Shown here piece by piece: positions 37,321-47,048 of a stretch of 59,777 bases of DNA. The position numbers were made by a program, and so were the translations under genes. Each line of letters starts with the position of its first letter. Positions within the stretch are counted from its first letter, which is position 1. The notes beneath the pieces were generated by a model, which made no database searches, was not told the DNA's origin, and worked only from the letters and a program-made list of their open reading frames with translations. The stretch comes from an uncultured Methanobrevibacter sp. (lineage in GTDB: Archaea > Methanobacteriota > Methanobacteria > Methanobacteriales > Methanobacteriaceae), in assembly GCF_902788255.1 (NCBI RefSeq), contig NZ_CADAJR010000008.1, positions 1 to 59,777 of the forward strand. Direction: 5' to 3'.

Positions 37321-38688
37321 ATGGAGAATAAAAATTTACTCTTGTTGATTTGTACTGTATTGTCATTTTTCACTGTTTTTGCCGTTAATGCAGTCAATAT
37401 TGTAATTCCAAGCATTGCGGCTGAATTTCACATGAGCAATATAGTTCAGAACTGGGTAACCATCATCTTTTTACTTATTGTGGCGGTATTGTCCGTTCCC
37501 GCCGGTCAGATTTCCGGCAAATACGGCCTTAAGAAGGTCACTAACTTCAACATTATACTGTTTATCATAATCTCCATCGTCAATGTAATTGTCACATCAT
37601 CCGAGCAGTTTTTAGCATGCAGGTTCATTTTGGGAATTTCACTGGCATTCATCAATGTCACTTCAATGGCAATGATAGTGAATGTATTTCCTCCTGAAGA
37701 GCGTGGTAAGGCACTGGGAATAAACATTACCGGTGTTTATGTGGGGCTGTCACTTTCTCCGGTAATTGGAGGAATCCTCAACTTTAATTTGGGATGGAGG
37801 TCAGTGGTGCTTTTCGGAGTTCCATTCCTGTTTGTTATTCTGGCGTTGCTTCTGACAAGAATCGATGAGGAATGGTCATCATTTGAAAATATCCCTCTTG
37901 ACCTTAAAGGATCCTTGGCATATGGAGTAGGCATAGTTCTTTTCATGTACGGATTCACAGTTCTCAACACACAACTGGGAATAATCCTGACAATATTGGG
38001 AGTCATAATCCTTGTGATTTTCGCACTGATTGAATTAAGGCAGGACTATCCTGTATTTGACATCAAGTTTTTCAAAAACCATAAGTTCCTCTCAGCCAAC
38101 TTCGCATCACTGTGCGCCTATCTGGCGACATATGCGGTTACAACAATCCTAAATTATCACTTGCAGTACATTAAGGGATTCGATTCACAGACTGCAGGAA
38201 TAATTCTTCTTGTGGCACCGTTATGTCAGGTAGTTTTGGCTCCGATTGCAGGAAGGCTGTCCGACAAGTTCGTTCCCCAGATATTGGCTGCAATTGGAAT
38301 GGGTCTTGGAACAATATCACTGTTTTTATTTTCATCACTCGACAGTGCCACTTCAATTGAGTTTCTAATAATGTCGATGATAATCTACGGTGTCGGGTTT
38401 GGGCTGTTCTCCCCACCGAATACAAATGTGATAATGGGTTCAGTTCCGCCAAAGGACACTTCAGTGGCATCGGCGGCGGTTGCAACCATGCGTACAGTTG
38501 GCCAGGCGATGAGTATGGGAATATTGACACTTGTGTTTGCATTTGTTATGGGTGACGTTCCGATTATTGAGCAATACTATCCTATGCTGGTTCAAAGCTG
38601 TCAATTAACCTGCATCATTTGTGTGGTATTGTGTATAGCATCTGTTTTCGCTTCATTTGTTGGAATCAAGGCGAAAACTTCAGAATGA
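37321..38688 (+). CDS. MFS transporter, DHA2/EmrB type (14 helices)
   Basis: 455 residues with about 14 hydrophobic helices, start LLLICTVLSFFTVFAVNAVN typical of DHA2 drug:H+ antiporters, motif A variant GQISGKYGLKK and the second-half repeat GRLSDKFVPQ. Probably exports drugs or small metabolites. No ribosome-binding site; a short-leader promoter is likely. No regulator gene is adjacent. Confidence 0.88.
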   Translation: MENKNLLLLICTVLSFFTVFAVNAVNIVIPSIAAEFHMSNIVQNWVTIIFLLIVAVLSVPAGQISGKYGLKKVTNFNIILFIIISIVNVIVTSSEQFLACRFILGISLAFINVTSMAMIVNVFPPEERGKALGINITGVYVGLSLSPVIGGILNFNLGWRSVVLFGVPFLFVILALLLTRIDEEWSSFENIPLDLKGSLAYGVGIVLFMYGFTVLNTQLGIILTILGVIILVIFALIELRQDYPVFDIKFFKNHKFLSANFASLCAYLATYAVTTILNYHLQYIKGFDSQTAGIILLVAPLCQVVLAPIAGRLSDKFVPQILAAIGMGLGTISLFLFSSLDSATSIEFLIMSMIIYGVGFGLFSPPNTNVIMGSVPPKDTSVASAAVATMRTVGQAMSMGILTLVFAFVMGDVPIIEQYYPMLVQSCQLTCIICVVLCIASVFASFVGIKAKTSE

Positions 38689-38756
38689 TTCATATGGAAA
38701 TACTATTATCTTATGAGTGTATAAAATAGTATACAACGATTCATTAAGGTGATATT

Positions 38757-39269
38757 ATGAAAGATTTTTTGGAGTTGGCCTGTGAAAGGTATTCGGTGAG
38801 AAAATATTCCGACAGGGAAATTGAGGATGAAAAACTTGAAAAGATTCTAAAGGCGGCACAGGTCGCACCAACAGGAAACAATTTCCAGCCGCAGAGGGTT
38901 TTTGTAATCAAAAGTGAAGAGGGACTTGAAAAGATCAGAAACTTCACTCCCTACTGTTTCGGCGCTCCAATAGTGCTTTTGATATGTTATGATAAGAGCG
39001 TTTCATGGAAAACAGTTGACGGGCATGATGCAGGCCTTGATGATGCGGTTATTGCAACAACACAGATGATGCTTGAGGCATATGACCTTGGAATAGGTTC
39101 CGTCTGGGTCAGGGGATACGACAAGAGGGTGCTCGATGAGCTATTTGACCTGCCGGAGAATATGGTCACAGTCGCACTGCTTCCTATAGGATATCCTTCA
39201 GATAAATCAAAACCTTCTCCATTGCACTCCCGTAATGTGAGCATGGACGAGATGGTTGATTACTTGTAA
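38757..39269 (+). CDS. nitroreductase-family flavoprotein
   Basis: 170-residue FMN-binding oxidoreductase: RYSVRKYSDREIEDEKLEKI at the N-terminus with the FMN-phosphate Arg/Ser, AAQVAPTGNNFQPQ, and ALLPIGYPSDKSKPSPLHSR at the C-terminus. Electron acceptor unknown. AAGGTGAT precedes the ATG. Its neighbours are two exporters, which suggests a detoxification setting. Confidence 0.88.
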   Translation: MKDFLELACERYSVRKYSDREIEDEKLEKILKAAQVAPTGNNFQPQRVFVIKSEEGLEKIRNFTPYCFGAPIVLLICYDKSVSWKTVDGHDAGLDDAVIATTQMMLEAYDLGIGSVWVRGYDKRVLDELFDLPENMVTVALLPIGYPSDKSKPSPLHSRNVSMDEMVDYL

Positions 39270-39308
39270 TCTTCAAATATATATGATGTAAATTATAGAG
39301 TACATATT

Positions 39309-41023
39309 ATGGAAAGGAAATATCGATTCTTAAGGGACAAGTATTACGGGTTGTTGCTGCCTACATTGTTTATGGTGATGTCTGAAAAGATTGCGGTTGT
39401 CATAGACGTTATCATGGTAGGAATATTCATTGGAGGTTCACAGCTGGCCCCAATAAATTCGATATCTCCCCTACTTTATTTTACTGGTATTTTCTACATT
39501 CTTTTTGGTCAGGGAGGAAGCTTACTGGCTTTAAGGGCAAAATCCGATTTGGATGAGGGGAAGTCCAATTTTTATTTTACAGTTTCGATTATAGGAATCA
39601 TTGTATTTTCCCTGATATATATTGCGGCGATATTCTTTTTTGCAGACAATATACTGCAGCTTTTAAACATTCCTTCAAATATTTTCTATCAGGCTAAAAG
39701 CTATCTGCATGTAATGATGTTTTTCTATCCGCTGAACTGTTTCATCATAGTTATTTCCTATTTTATTCGTTCCGACGGGTATCCGAATTTACCTTTCTAT
39801 TCAGTGTTGATAGCAAATGTGACAAATATAATATGTGATGTAATATTCCTGAAATTCTTCAACATGGGAATTGAAGGCGCAGCATTGTCAACAGTTGTTG
39901 GATACGCTGTAGGGGTGGCCTATATATCAAAATACCTGTTAAGCAAACGCCGAACATTCAAGTTCGTTTCACTCACCAAACTGAAAATTGGGCAGTGCTT
40001 GGATTCATTCAAAAAAATAGTTCTCAACACTCCGGAGGTTGTGGGAAAGATATTCTTCTCAACTCAGATGGCGGTATTCACATATCTCTGCTCCACCTAT
40101 TACGGTGCTGCGGGACTTTTGGCCTTTCTTGTATATGACAACTCCGAAACATTCGTATACATTGTCCTTTCCGGAATCATGAAGGCAATGAGTCCAATTG
40201 TGGCAGTGTTTTATAAGGAAATGGACTTCAAGGCAGTGCAGTATATAATCAAAAAGTCAATCAAGCAGATTTTAATAGTTAGCGTGCCTGTTGCGGTTCT
40301 TTCTTTGTCTATCCGGATATACTGATAAAGCTTTTCAACATTACCGACCCAACATACGTGGAGATTGTCAGCTTTGCAATACGCGTGACCTCATTCGGAT
40401 TGATTGGTAGATGCATGTCATATCTTCTGGCCAATTATGCCCAGGCCATTGAACAGAACAGGATTTCATTCATAATCACATTTTCCGAGGAGTTCCTGAT
40501 TTCCATTTCTGCGGCATTGATATTGACTCAGATATTGGGTGGAATAGGCATATGGATTGCAATCTTATTGTCTGAAACAGTACCTATTTTAATTTATATT
40601 GGAATGGCAATACGCCTGCAAAAGTCTCATAAGAGTGAAATCAAAAGCATATTATTGCTTCAGGATTCAAATCTTTTGAATTTCACATTTAGCAAGGACC
40701 ATAATGAGTATCCTGAAGAAGTCTCACAAAAGGTTGAAACAACATTCAAGCAATATTCCCCGATGTTTTTCTCATCAGTGGAGGGCATATGTGAAAACAT
40801 TTTTGAACATGATTCCTCGGTTGAGCTAATCGACATTACCTTAAGGATGATAAACGGCAAGGCTGTGGTTCAGTTCATAGATGACGGTGAGCTATATAAT
40901 CCGTTCAGCGATGATGAGTTCAGTGAATCTCAAACAATCAGGAAATTAAGAGAAAACAATTGTGAATTGGAGTATACTAACGTTTTAGGGTTCAACAAGT
41001 CCTATGTAAGATTCAATTATTAG
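39309..41023 (+). pseudogene. MATE transporter fused to a histidine-kinase-like ATPase domain, split by a frameshift
   Basis: The first frame (39309-40325, 338 codons) is a MATE efflux protein of 8-9 helices. It stops in TGA followed at once by TAA. The rest of the transporter (YPDILIKLFNITDPTYVEIV and onward) continues in another frame through about 40310-40690. It then leads into a cytoplasmic GHKL-type ATPase domain with an N-box-like ENIFEHDSS and a G1-like FIDDGELYNPF, up to 41023. A one-base change in the T-rich run TTCTTTCTTTG (40298-40307) would restore one protein of about 571 residues. Broken gene, phase-variable tract or assembly error cannot be told apart here. Fusion of a MATE pump with an RsbW-like ATPase domain is itself unusual. 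Confidence 0.72.
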
Positions 41024-41029
41024 TTTTTA

Positions 41030-41065
41030 AAAAAAAGAAATTGGAAAGATAAGAATTTATCTTTC
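41030..41065 (-). terminator. terminator of the cyclophilin gene
   Basis: Minus-strand hairpin GAAAGATAA/TTATCTTTC (arms 41044-41052 and 41057-41065, loop of 4) covering the stop codon, followed by a T8 tract (A8 on the plus strand at about 41030-41037). Confidence 0.65.
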
Positions 41066-41488
41066 TTCGATGGTTACTTTGTTCATTACGTCTCCTTGAC
41101 GGATTGCGTTAACGACATCCATGCCTTCAATAACTTGACCGAATACTGTGTGGACACCGTCTAAGTGTGGTTGTGGTGAGTGTGTAATGAAGAATTGGCT
41201 TCCACCGGTATCTTTACCAGCGTGTGCCATGGACAGTGCACCGGTTCCGTGTCTGTGAGGGTTTCCTTCGGTTTCACATTTGATTGTGTATCCAGGTCCG
41301 CCTGTACCGTTACCTTTAGGACATCCACCTTGGATTACAAAGTTAGGTATTACTCTGTGGAAGGTTAATCCGTCATAGAAACCTTGTTTTATTAGTTTTT
41401 CAAAGTTAGCTACAGTTCCAGGTGCTTCATTTGGGAAAAGTTCGAGAACAATGTTTCCCTTATCAGTTTCAATAGTTGCGACTTTCAT
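41057..41488 (-). CDS. peptidyl-prolyl cis-trans isomerase (cyclophilin)
   Basis: 143-residue single-domain cyclophilin: [13 protein letters not shown] with the catalytic Arg, [31 protein letters not shown]. No signal peptide, so cytoplasmic. Protein-folding role. TTAGGTGA precedes the ATG. Divergent from argD across a 70-bp promoter region. Confidence 0.95.
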   Translation of the reverse strand: MKVATIETDKGNIVLELFPNEAPGTVANFEKLIKQGFYDGLTFHRVIPNFVIQGGCPKGNGTGGPGYTIKCETEGNPHRHGTGALSMAHAGKDTGGSQFFITHSPQPHLDGVHTVFGQVIEGMDVVNAIRQGDVMNKVTIEER

Positions 41489-41558
41489 TTTTTCACCTAA
41501 TTTTTAAATAATACTATTAATATAAATATTATTGATTAAATAGTTTATGGAGGATAAA

Positions 41559-42719
41559 ATGAATACTCAAGAATTAATTAAAATTGAAGACGATTATTTT
41601 ATTAACACTTTCACAAGACAACCAATCGTGCTCGACCATGGGGACGGCTGTAAGGTAACAGACATTGACGGAAACGAATATCTGGACATGTTTGCAGGAA
41701 TTGCAGTTAACTGCTTAGGCCACAATCATCCTAAGCTTGTAAAGGCAATCCAGGACCAGGCTGAAAAACTGATCCACATTTCAAGCATCTACTACAATGA
41801 GCCTGCATTGGTTTATGCTAAAAAATTAATTGACAAAACAAGCTTTGACAGAATATTTTATGCAAACAGCGGTGCTGAGGCAAATGAAGGAGCAATAAAG
41901 CTTGCTGTAAAATACACAGGTAAAAGCGAAATCATCTCAACCGTTGATTCATTCCACGGAAGGACAATAATGACCCTTGCTGCAACCGGTCATGAGGAAT
42001 ACCATGAACCATTCAAGGCAGTAATGCCAAAAGGATTCATCAACGTTCCATACAATGACATTGAAGCCATCAAGGAAGCGGTCAATGAAAATACAGCCGC
42101 AATCATTGTCGAACCTGTACAGGGTGAAGGTGGAGTCAACGTTCCTGATATTGAATACTTAAAAGAAATCCAGAAAATCTGTAATGAAAACGACATCGTA
42201 TTCATTGTCGATGAGGTCCAGACCGGTTTTGGAAGATGCGGAACACTCTTTGCACATGAATTGTTCGATGTAAAACCTGACGTAATGACAATGGCTAAAG
42301 GAATCGGTGGAGGAGTCCCAATGGGCGGAATCCTTGCAACCGAAAAGGTAGCTAGCGCTTTCGTTCCAGGAGACCACGGTACCACATTCGGTGGAGGTCC
42401 ATTGGTAGCGGCTGCAGCAAATGCCGTACTTGACGCATTTGAAGAAGAGGACATCCTGGCAAATGTCAATGAAGTCGGCGAATACTTCCTATCAGAGCTT
42501 AAAAAATTGGATAAGGAAATTATCGCTGACGTGCGTGGTGTCGGATTGATGGTTGGAATCGAACTGACCAAACCTGGTGCTGAATACGTTGACAAACTCC
42601 GTGAAGCAGGATTTTTAATCAACTGTACCTCTGGCAATGTCTTAAGGTTCGTACCACCATTGACAATTACCAAAGAAGAAATTGATGAGTTTGTAAAAGC
42701 TTTAGATGAAATACTCTAA
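41559..42719 (+). CDS. argD: acetylornithine aminotransferase
   Basis: PLP-dependent class III aminotransferase for arginine (and possibly lysine) synthesis. Motifs: GIAVNCLGHNHPK, FYANSGAEANEGAIKLA, SFHGRTIMTLAATG, FIVDEVQTGFGRCG and TMAKGIGGGVPMG with the PLP lysine at about 247. The start at MNTQELIKIE is chosen because GGAGG (41549-41553) lies 5 bases before it; that motif would be inside the gene if the upstream ATG were used. 386 residues. Ends in a 4-base convergent overlap with a NUDIX gene. Confidence 0.93.
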   Translation: MNTQELIKIEDDYFINTFTRQPIVLDHGDGCKVTDIDGNEYLDMFAGIAVNCLGHNHPKLVKAIQDQAEKLIHISSIYYNEPALVYAKKLIDKTSFDRIFYANSGAEANEGAIKLAVKYTGKSEIISTVDSFHGRTIMTLAATGHEEYHEPFKAVMPKGFINVPYNDIEAIKEAVNENTAAIIVEPVQGEGGVNVPDIEYLKEIQKICNENDIVFIVDEVQTGFGRCGTLFAHELFDVKPDVMTMAKGIGGGVPMGGILATEKVASAFVPGDHGTTFGGGPLVAAAANAVLDAFEEEDILANVNEVGEYFLSELKKLDKEIIADVRGVGLMVGIELTKPGAEYVDKLREAGFLINCTSGNVLRFVPPLTITKEEIDEFVKALDEIL

Positions 42720-43120
42720 AGCCTATAATTCTTTTTTTTTAAAACTTTTTCTAGACAACCTGACAGTGTCAGGGTTTTGATTTCATCTATTGAAGCGTAC
42801 CTTGCATCGGTATGCTCATCGCTAATTTTTACCTCACCCTTAACATCATCAAGATACATTATCATCTGAACTGTTCTTTTAAATGGATAATCGTGCTGTA
42901 TGGCTATTGCAAGATCTCCCACCTTACAGTCAAGATTTGTCTCCTCCTTTATTTCCCGTAAAAGTGCATCATCGAAAAACTCGCCATTTTCCACCTTGCC
43001 TCCGGGAAGTTCCCAGGTGTCCGGGTCGGTACGGCTTTTGGGATGCCTTTTAAGGACTAGAATTTCACCATCGTCATTTTTGATAATTCCTCTCATTGTA
43101 AGTCCGTAATCTCTTTTCAT
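42716..43120 (-). CDS. NUDIX hydrolase (MutT-like)
   Basis: About 134 residues with a full Nudix box (GGKVENGEFFDDALLREIKEET plus NL, about residues 41-64) preceded by KRHPKSRTDPDTWELP. Related to MutT/dGTP-type sanitising pyrophosphatases, substrate unproven. The start at MKRDYGLTMRG (43120) is preferred to an ATG 11 codons upstream since the family begins near here. Convergent with argD with a 4-base overlap. Confidence 0.85.
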   Translation of the reverse strand: MKRDYGLTMRGIIKNDDGEILVLKRHPKSRTDPDTWELPGGKVENGEFFDDALLREIKEETNLDCKVGDLAIAIQHDYPFKRTVQMIMYLDDVKGEVKISDEHTDARYASIDEIKTLTLSGCLEKVLKKKNYRL

Positions 43121-43252
43121 ATTATTTAATTTTAACAATATATTTTTAAACATTTTGCCATTCTTATCGGAAAATGCTTTTCCTTAATTACTTTTAAATA
43201 AAAACAAATCAATATCTATAACTATAATGAAACTTTATAAGGAGTTTAGATT

Positions 43253-44536
43253 ATGGATTTAAATATTAAAGTAAACGATAAAAACCACCTTGATATCGGT
43301 GGCGCAGATGCAGTAGACATTGCAGAAGAATTCGGAACTCCAACCTATGTAATGGATGAAAACAGAATAAGAGAAAACTACAATAAATTCTATTCAACCT
43401 TTTCAAAATATTATCCTGACTTTAAAGTATTTTACGCATGCAAAGCCAATACCAACCTTGCAGTAATGAAAATATTGGAAAGTGAAGGCTGCTGTATTGA
43501 CGCAGTTTCACCTGGTGAGGTTCACATTTCAAAAATGCTCGGCTTTTCAGGTGACAGAATATTATTCACAGGTAACAACATAACCAATGATGAATTGAAA
43601 TTCGTCCACGACGAAGGGGCTGTCTTAAACATCGATTCAGTCTCAGCACTCAAAAGACTTGCAAAAATAGTTGATCCTGAAGGACTTAAAATATCATTCA
43701 GGGTAAACCCAATGGTAGGTGCAGGACACCACGACCACTGTATCACCGGTGGTGTAATGAGTAAATTCGGTATCATGGACAATGAGGCATCAGAGGTTTA
43801 TTCACTTGCAAAAGAACTCGGATTCAATCCTGTAGGTATGCACTCCCACATCGGATCCGGTATCCTTGACCCTGAACCATTCAAACTCGCTATCGAATCC
43901 ACAATGGACATTGCAGGAAAGGTCCATGAGGAAGCTGGAATCGATTTTGAGTTCGTTGACTTCGGTGGAGGTGTAGGTGTTCCATACACTCCTGAAGAAA
44001 AACTTCTTGACCTTGACAAATTTGCTGAAGTCAATGTGGGACTCTTCAAGGAAAAACTCGAACAGTATGATATGGGCAACCCTACAATGTATCTTGAACC
44101 TGGAAGATACCTTGTTGCTGACGCATGTGTGCTTTTAGTAACCGTAAACAGTGTAAAACAAAGCTACCGTAAATTCATCGGTGTGGATGCTGGTTTCCAC
44201 ACACTCTTAAGGCCGGCAATGTATGACTCATACCACCACATCGTGGATGCAAGCAGAATGGACGCTGCCAACACCCAGGAAGTGGATATTGCAGGTAACG
44301 TATGTGAATCAGGTGACCTGTTTGCACGTGACAGACCAATGCCTGACGTCGAAGAGGGTGACGTTTTAGGTATCATGAATGCGGGAGCATACGGTTTCAC
44401 CATGGCATCACATTACAACTCAAGACCATTGGCATCAGAAGTTCTCGTAACTGACGGAAAATGTAATATTGTACGTGAAAGAGAAACCTTTGAAGACTTG
44501 TATGCAAAACAAAGAGTTCCACCACATTTAAAATAA
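43253..44536 (+). CDS. lysA: diaminopimelate decarboxylase
   Basis: Last step of lysine synthesis. 427-residue fold III PLP enzyme: Lys64 in [11 protein letters not shown] binds [17 protein letters not shown] and [13 protein letters not shown] contact the phosphate and substrate, and [11 protein letters not shown] supplies the active-site cysteine from the second subunit. GGAG precedes the ATG. Operon with dapF 9 bases later. Confidence 0.96.
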   Translation: MDLNIKVNDKNHLDIGGADAVDIAEEFGTPTYVMDENRIRENYNKFYSTFSKYYPDFKVFYACKANTNLAVMKILESEGCCIDAVSPGEVHISKMLGFSGDRILFTGNNITNDELKFVHDEGAVLNIDSVSALKRLAKIVDPEGLKISFRVNPMVGAGHHDHCITGGVMSKFGIMDNEASEVYSLAKELGFNPVGMHSHIGSGILDPEPFKLAIESTMDIAGKVHEEAGIDFEFVDFGGGVGVPYTPEEKLLDLDKFAEVNVGLFKEKLEQYDMGNPTMYLEPGRYLVADACVLLVTVNSVKQSYRKFIGVDAGFHTLLRPAMYDSYHHIVDASRMDAANTQEVDIAGNVCESGDLFARDRPMPDVEEGDVLGIMNAGAYGFTMASHYNSRPLASEVLVTDGKCNIVRERETFEDLYAKQRVPPHLK

Positions 44537-44545
44537 GTTGATACT

Positions 44546-45406
44546 ATGGTAGATTTAAAAGGATTAAAATTTTCAAAAATGCATGGAATCGGAAATGATT
44601 TCCCAATCATCAACGAATTCGACGGTGAGGTCATTCCTGAAGCTGACAAACCTGAAGCATGCAGAATTCTTTGTCACAGAAACTTCGGTGTCGGAGGGGA
44701 CGGTGTCTTATTTGTGGAACCGTCTGAAGTTGCCGACATCGGATACAGAATGTTCAATCCTGACGGCAGTGAAGCTGAAATGTGCGGTAACGGTATCAGA
44801 TGTTTTGGAGACTTTGTTTACAGAAAAGGCATCCTAAAACAGGAAAAAATGACTGTTGAAACCCGTGCAGGTATCAAAACCATTGAAATCACTCTTGAAG
44901 ACGATGAGCCGGTGCTCTTCAAGGTTGACATGGGACTTTCAACATTCAAGACTCCTGAAATACCAATGACAAGTGATGAGGATGAATTCCTTGACGGCGA
45001 ACTTGAAGTTGTCGATACAACATTCAACGTAACCGCAATCAGTGTGGGAAACCCTCATGCAATCATCTTCGTTGATGATGTTGACGCAATTGACATCGAT
45101 AAGTACGGCCCCGCCATTGAGGCACATGAATTGTTCCCTGAAAAGATCAACGTTCACTTTGTTGAGGTCATCTCCAAAAACGAGGGTAAAATGAGAACCT
45201 GGGAACGTGGTGCTGGAGTAACTCTCGCATGCGGTACCGGTGCAACCTCAACTGCAATTTCAGGATTTAAGCTCGGCCTCTTTGATAGTGATGTATTGCT
45301 TCATTTGCCTGGTGGAGACTTGAAATTCAATGTATATGAAAAAGAAGATGCTTTGGGCGCTTTCATGGAAGGCCCAGCCAAATTAGTTTTCGATGGAGAA
45401 TTCTAA
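44546..45406 (+). CDS. dapF: diaminopimelate epimerase
   Basis: Converts LL- to meso-diaminopimelate before LysA. 286 residues, two alpha-beta halves each supplying one catalytic cysteine: MFNPDGSEAEMCGNGIRCFG and VTLACGTGATSTA. FSKMHGIGNDFPIINEF is the usual N-terminus (most have FVVI or FIVI). Downstream of lysA in one operon; its end overlaps a small convergent frame by 4 bases. Confidence 0.96.
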   Translation: MVDLKGLKFSKMHGIGNDFPIINEFDGEVIPEADKPEACRILCHRNFGVGGDGVLFVEPSEVADIGYRMFNPDGSEAEMCGNGIRCFGDFVYRKGILKQEKMTVETRAGIKTIEITLEDDEPVLFKVDMGLSTFKTPEIPMTSDEDEFLDGELEVVDTTFNVTAISVGNPHAIIFVDDVDAIDIDKYGPAIEAHELFPEKINVHFVEVISKNEGKMRTWERGAGVTLACGTGATSTAISGFKLGLFDSDVLLHLPGGDLKFNVYEKEDALGAFMEGPAKLVFDGEF

Positions 45407-45567
45407 TTCTCCTTCATTTTTCTTAATATTCCAACTGCAATATCGACCACCGCCAATATCACAATCAGTATTGTCCATATGCTAATTTCTTTTCTTATTG
45501 CTGCAAATAATGCCGCAAGAATTATTAAAATCACACCAATAAGTATTGATAATTTCCATTGTTCCAT
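45403..45567 (-). CDS. 54-residue membrane protein
   Basis: Small frame MEQWKLSILIGVILIILAAL..., with two hydrophobic helices (about 7-24 and 30-48) separated by AIRKEIS and a basic C-terminus. A strong ribosome-binding site (AGGTGAT) lies just before its ATG, which argues for a real gene. No family recognised. It overlaps the dapF stop by 4 bases on the opposite strand and follows the methyltransferase stop region by 11 bases in reverse order. Confidence 0.7.
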   Translation of the reverse strand: MEQWKLSILIGVILIILAALFAAIRKEISIWTILIVILAVVDIAVGILRKMKEN

Positions 45568-45578
45568 TGTATCACCTT

Positions 45579-46163
45579 TTAAATTTTGTAAGCATTAATC
45601 AATGTTATGTCTTCAAAAAAGAAGTGTTCCTTTTCCTTTATTTCTGCAATGAATCCCATTTCATCAAACTTCTGCAGGGTTTCCTCATTGCCTGACAGTG
45701 AAGACTGTATCATCTGCACAATTCCACCGTCATTTAAATGATTTTCCACTTCATTTAAAAACATGTCAATTACTTTTCGACCATTTAATCCACCATCGAA
45801 TGCATAATTTAAAGTGTCATCAATAACATCGCCATCTTCGGTTGGTAGATATGGAGTATTAAATAAAATTACATCAAATTTTCTATTTTCAACAGGTTCA
45901 AAGAGGTTGCCGAATAGGATTTCAATGTTTTTTATGCCGTTGTCCTCGAAGTTTTTTCGGGCAAGCTCACAGGCATCAAAGTTGATGTCGGTAACCGTGA
46001 TTTTATCAGTCAGCCTTGAGGCATACATGGCGACAATCCCAGAACCTGTACCAATCTCCAATACGCTTTGTCCCTCTTTTATTTCCAGATTGTCGGCAAG
46101 AAGATAGCTGTCCTCCGCCGGGATATATACATTGTCATCAGTGTTAATTATAAAATCAGCCAT
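45579..46163 (-). CDS. HemK/Mtq2-type glutamine (or release-factor) methyltransferase
   Basis: SAM-dependent methyltransferase of 194 residues: VLEIGTGSGIVAMYAS (SAM loop, 35-50), and a catalytic motif FNTPYLPT (101-108) in place of the usual NPPY. Homologues with the short form (HemK2/Mtq2) methylate the GGQ glutamine of class I release factor. The start at MADFIINTDD (46163) has GTGAT upstream; the frame extends further into ksgA. It overlaps the ksgA 3' end slightly and belongs to that operon. Confidence 0.85.
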   Translation of the reverse strand: MADFIINTDDNVYIPAEDSYLLADNLEIKEGQSVLEIGTGSGIVAMYASRLTDKITVTDINFDACELARKNFEDNGIKNIEILFGNLFEPVENRKFDVILFNTPYLPTEDGDVIDDTLNYAFDGGLNGRKVIDMFLNEVENHLNDGGIVQMIQSSLSGNEETLQKFDEMGFIAEIKEKEHFFFEDITLINAYKI

Positions 46164-46167
46164 AAAA

Positions 46168-47040
46168 TCACTCTTCAAATAATGGGTATAGGTTTTTTGA
46201 GATGAACATAATCTCTTCGGGAGTGAGAACGACAACCCTTTTTTTAAGATAATCAATAAGTTTTTCATCCTCAATCGCATTCAATCTCTTTTTCAGGACT
46301 TTCTTGTCAATATTTGAGATTACGTGTCTTGAATCAATAAGGGCATTGCGTATTTTCTTGTTTCTGTGTTGAAAAAGGGCTTTTGTAAATTTAGAATAAG
46401 TTTTAAAATCATCCTCAGCTATTGTATTTTCCTTTGGTGTCAGTTTGACGACAGTGGAGTCTATCTGCGGCTTTGGAATGAAGCTTTCGCAGCTCACATC
46501 GGTCATCTTTTCGACATCGCACTTAAAGTAAAGCATCGCTGAGAGTCTTGAGTAGTTCTTTGATCCGACTTCACCATTCATGCGCTGGGCAAATTCCTTT
46601 TGATACATTAGAATCGCAAGGTCAAAATCATAATCGAGAAATTTAAATGTAATCGGTGATGAGATTTGATAAGGTAGGTTAGAGATGATTTTATTGAACG
46701 GGGCAAAATCCACCTTCAACGCATCATCGTTAATCAGTTCTACATTATCTATGTTTTCTTTTTCAAGTCGTTTAGCCAGTATTTCACAAATATTTGAGTC
46801 CTGTTCTATGGCTATGACCTTTTTTGCTCTTTTGGCAAGTTCAATTGTTAGTGTACCGATTCCCGTACCGATTTCCAAAACAACATCATCCTTTGTGATG
46901 TTTCCAAAGTCAATAATCTGGTCTCTTTTGTTTTTATCAATCAGATAGTTCTGACCCAGATTTCTGTTTAACTTTATCCCATTTTCATTCAAGATATCTT
47001 TGGTTATTTTGGATAGGGATTGGGAATTTTCACTAATCAA
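46168..47040 (-). CDS. ksgA: 16S rRNA adenine dimethyltransferase
   Basis: Dimethylates two adjacent adenines near the 3' end of 16S rRNA. 290 residues: LGQNYLIDK, VLEIGTGIGTLTIELA, EQDSNICEIL, and the catalytic NLPYQISSPITF. The start is TTG (47038-47040) with GTGAT in front; no ATG fits better. Neighbour of DUF655, rpoF and rpl21e as in many euryarchaea. Confidence 0.94.
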   Translation of the reverse strand: MISENSQSLSKITKDILNENGIKLNRNLGQNYLIDKNKRDQIIDFGNITKDDVVLEIGTGIGTLTIELAKRAKKVIAIEQDSNICEILAKRLEKENIDNVELINDDALKVDFAPFNKIISNLPYQISSPITFKFLDYDFDLAILMYQKEFAQRMNGEVGSKNYSRLSAMLYFKCDVEKMTDVSCESFIPKPQIDSTVVKLTPKENTIAEDDFKTYSKFTKALFQHRNKKIRNALIDSRHVISNIDKKVLKKRLNAIEDEKLIDYLKKRVVVLTPEEIMFISKNLYPLFEE

Positions 47041-47048
47041 TTTATCAC

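Noticed and set aside
40323-40328. Stop-codon read-through or selenocysteine at the TGA ending the first MATE frame
   Set aside because: The next in-frame codon is TAA, and the rest of the transporter is in a different frame, so recoding of TGA cannot join the two parts.
46164-46280. Longer N-terminus for the HemK-like methyltransferase
   Set aside because: The extra 39 codons lie inside ksgA in another frame and do not resemble the family; MADFIINTDD has its own ribosome-binding site.
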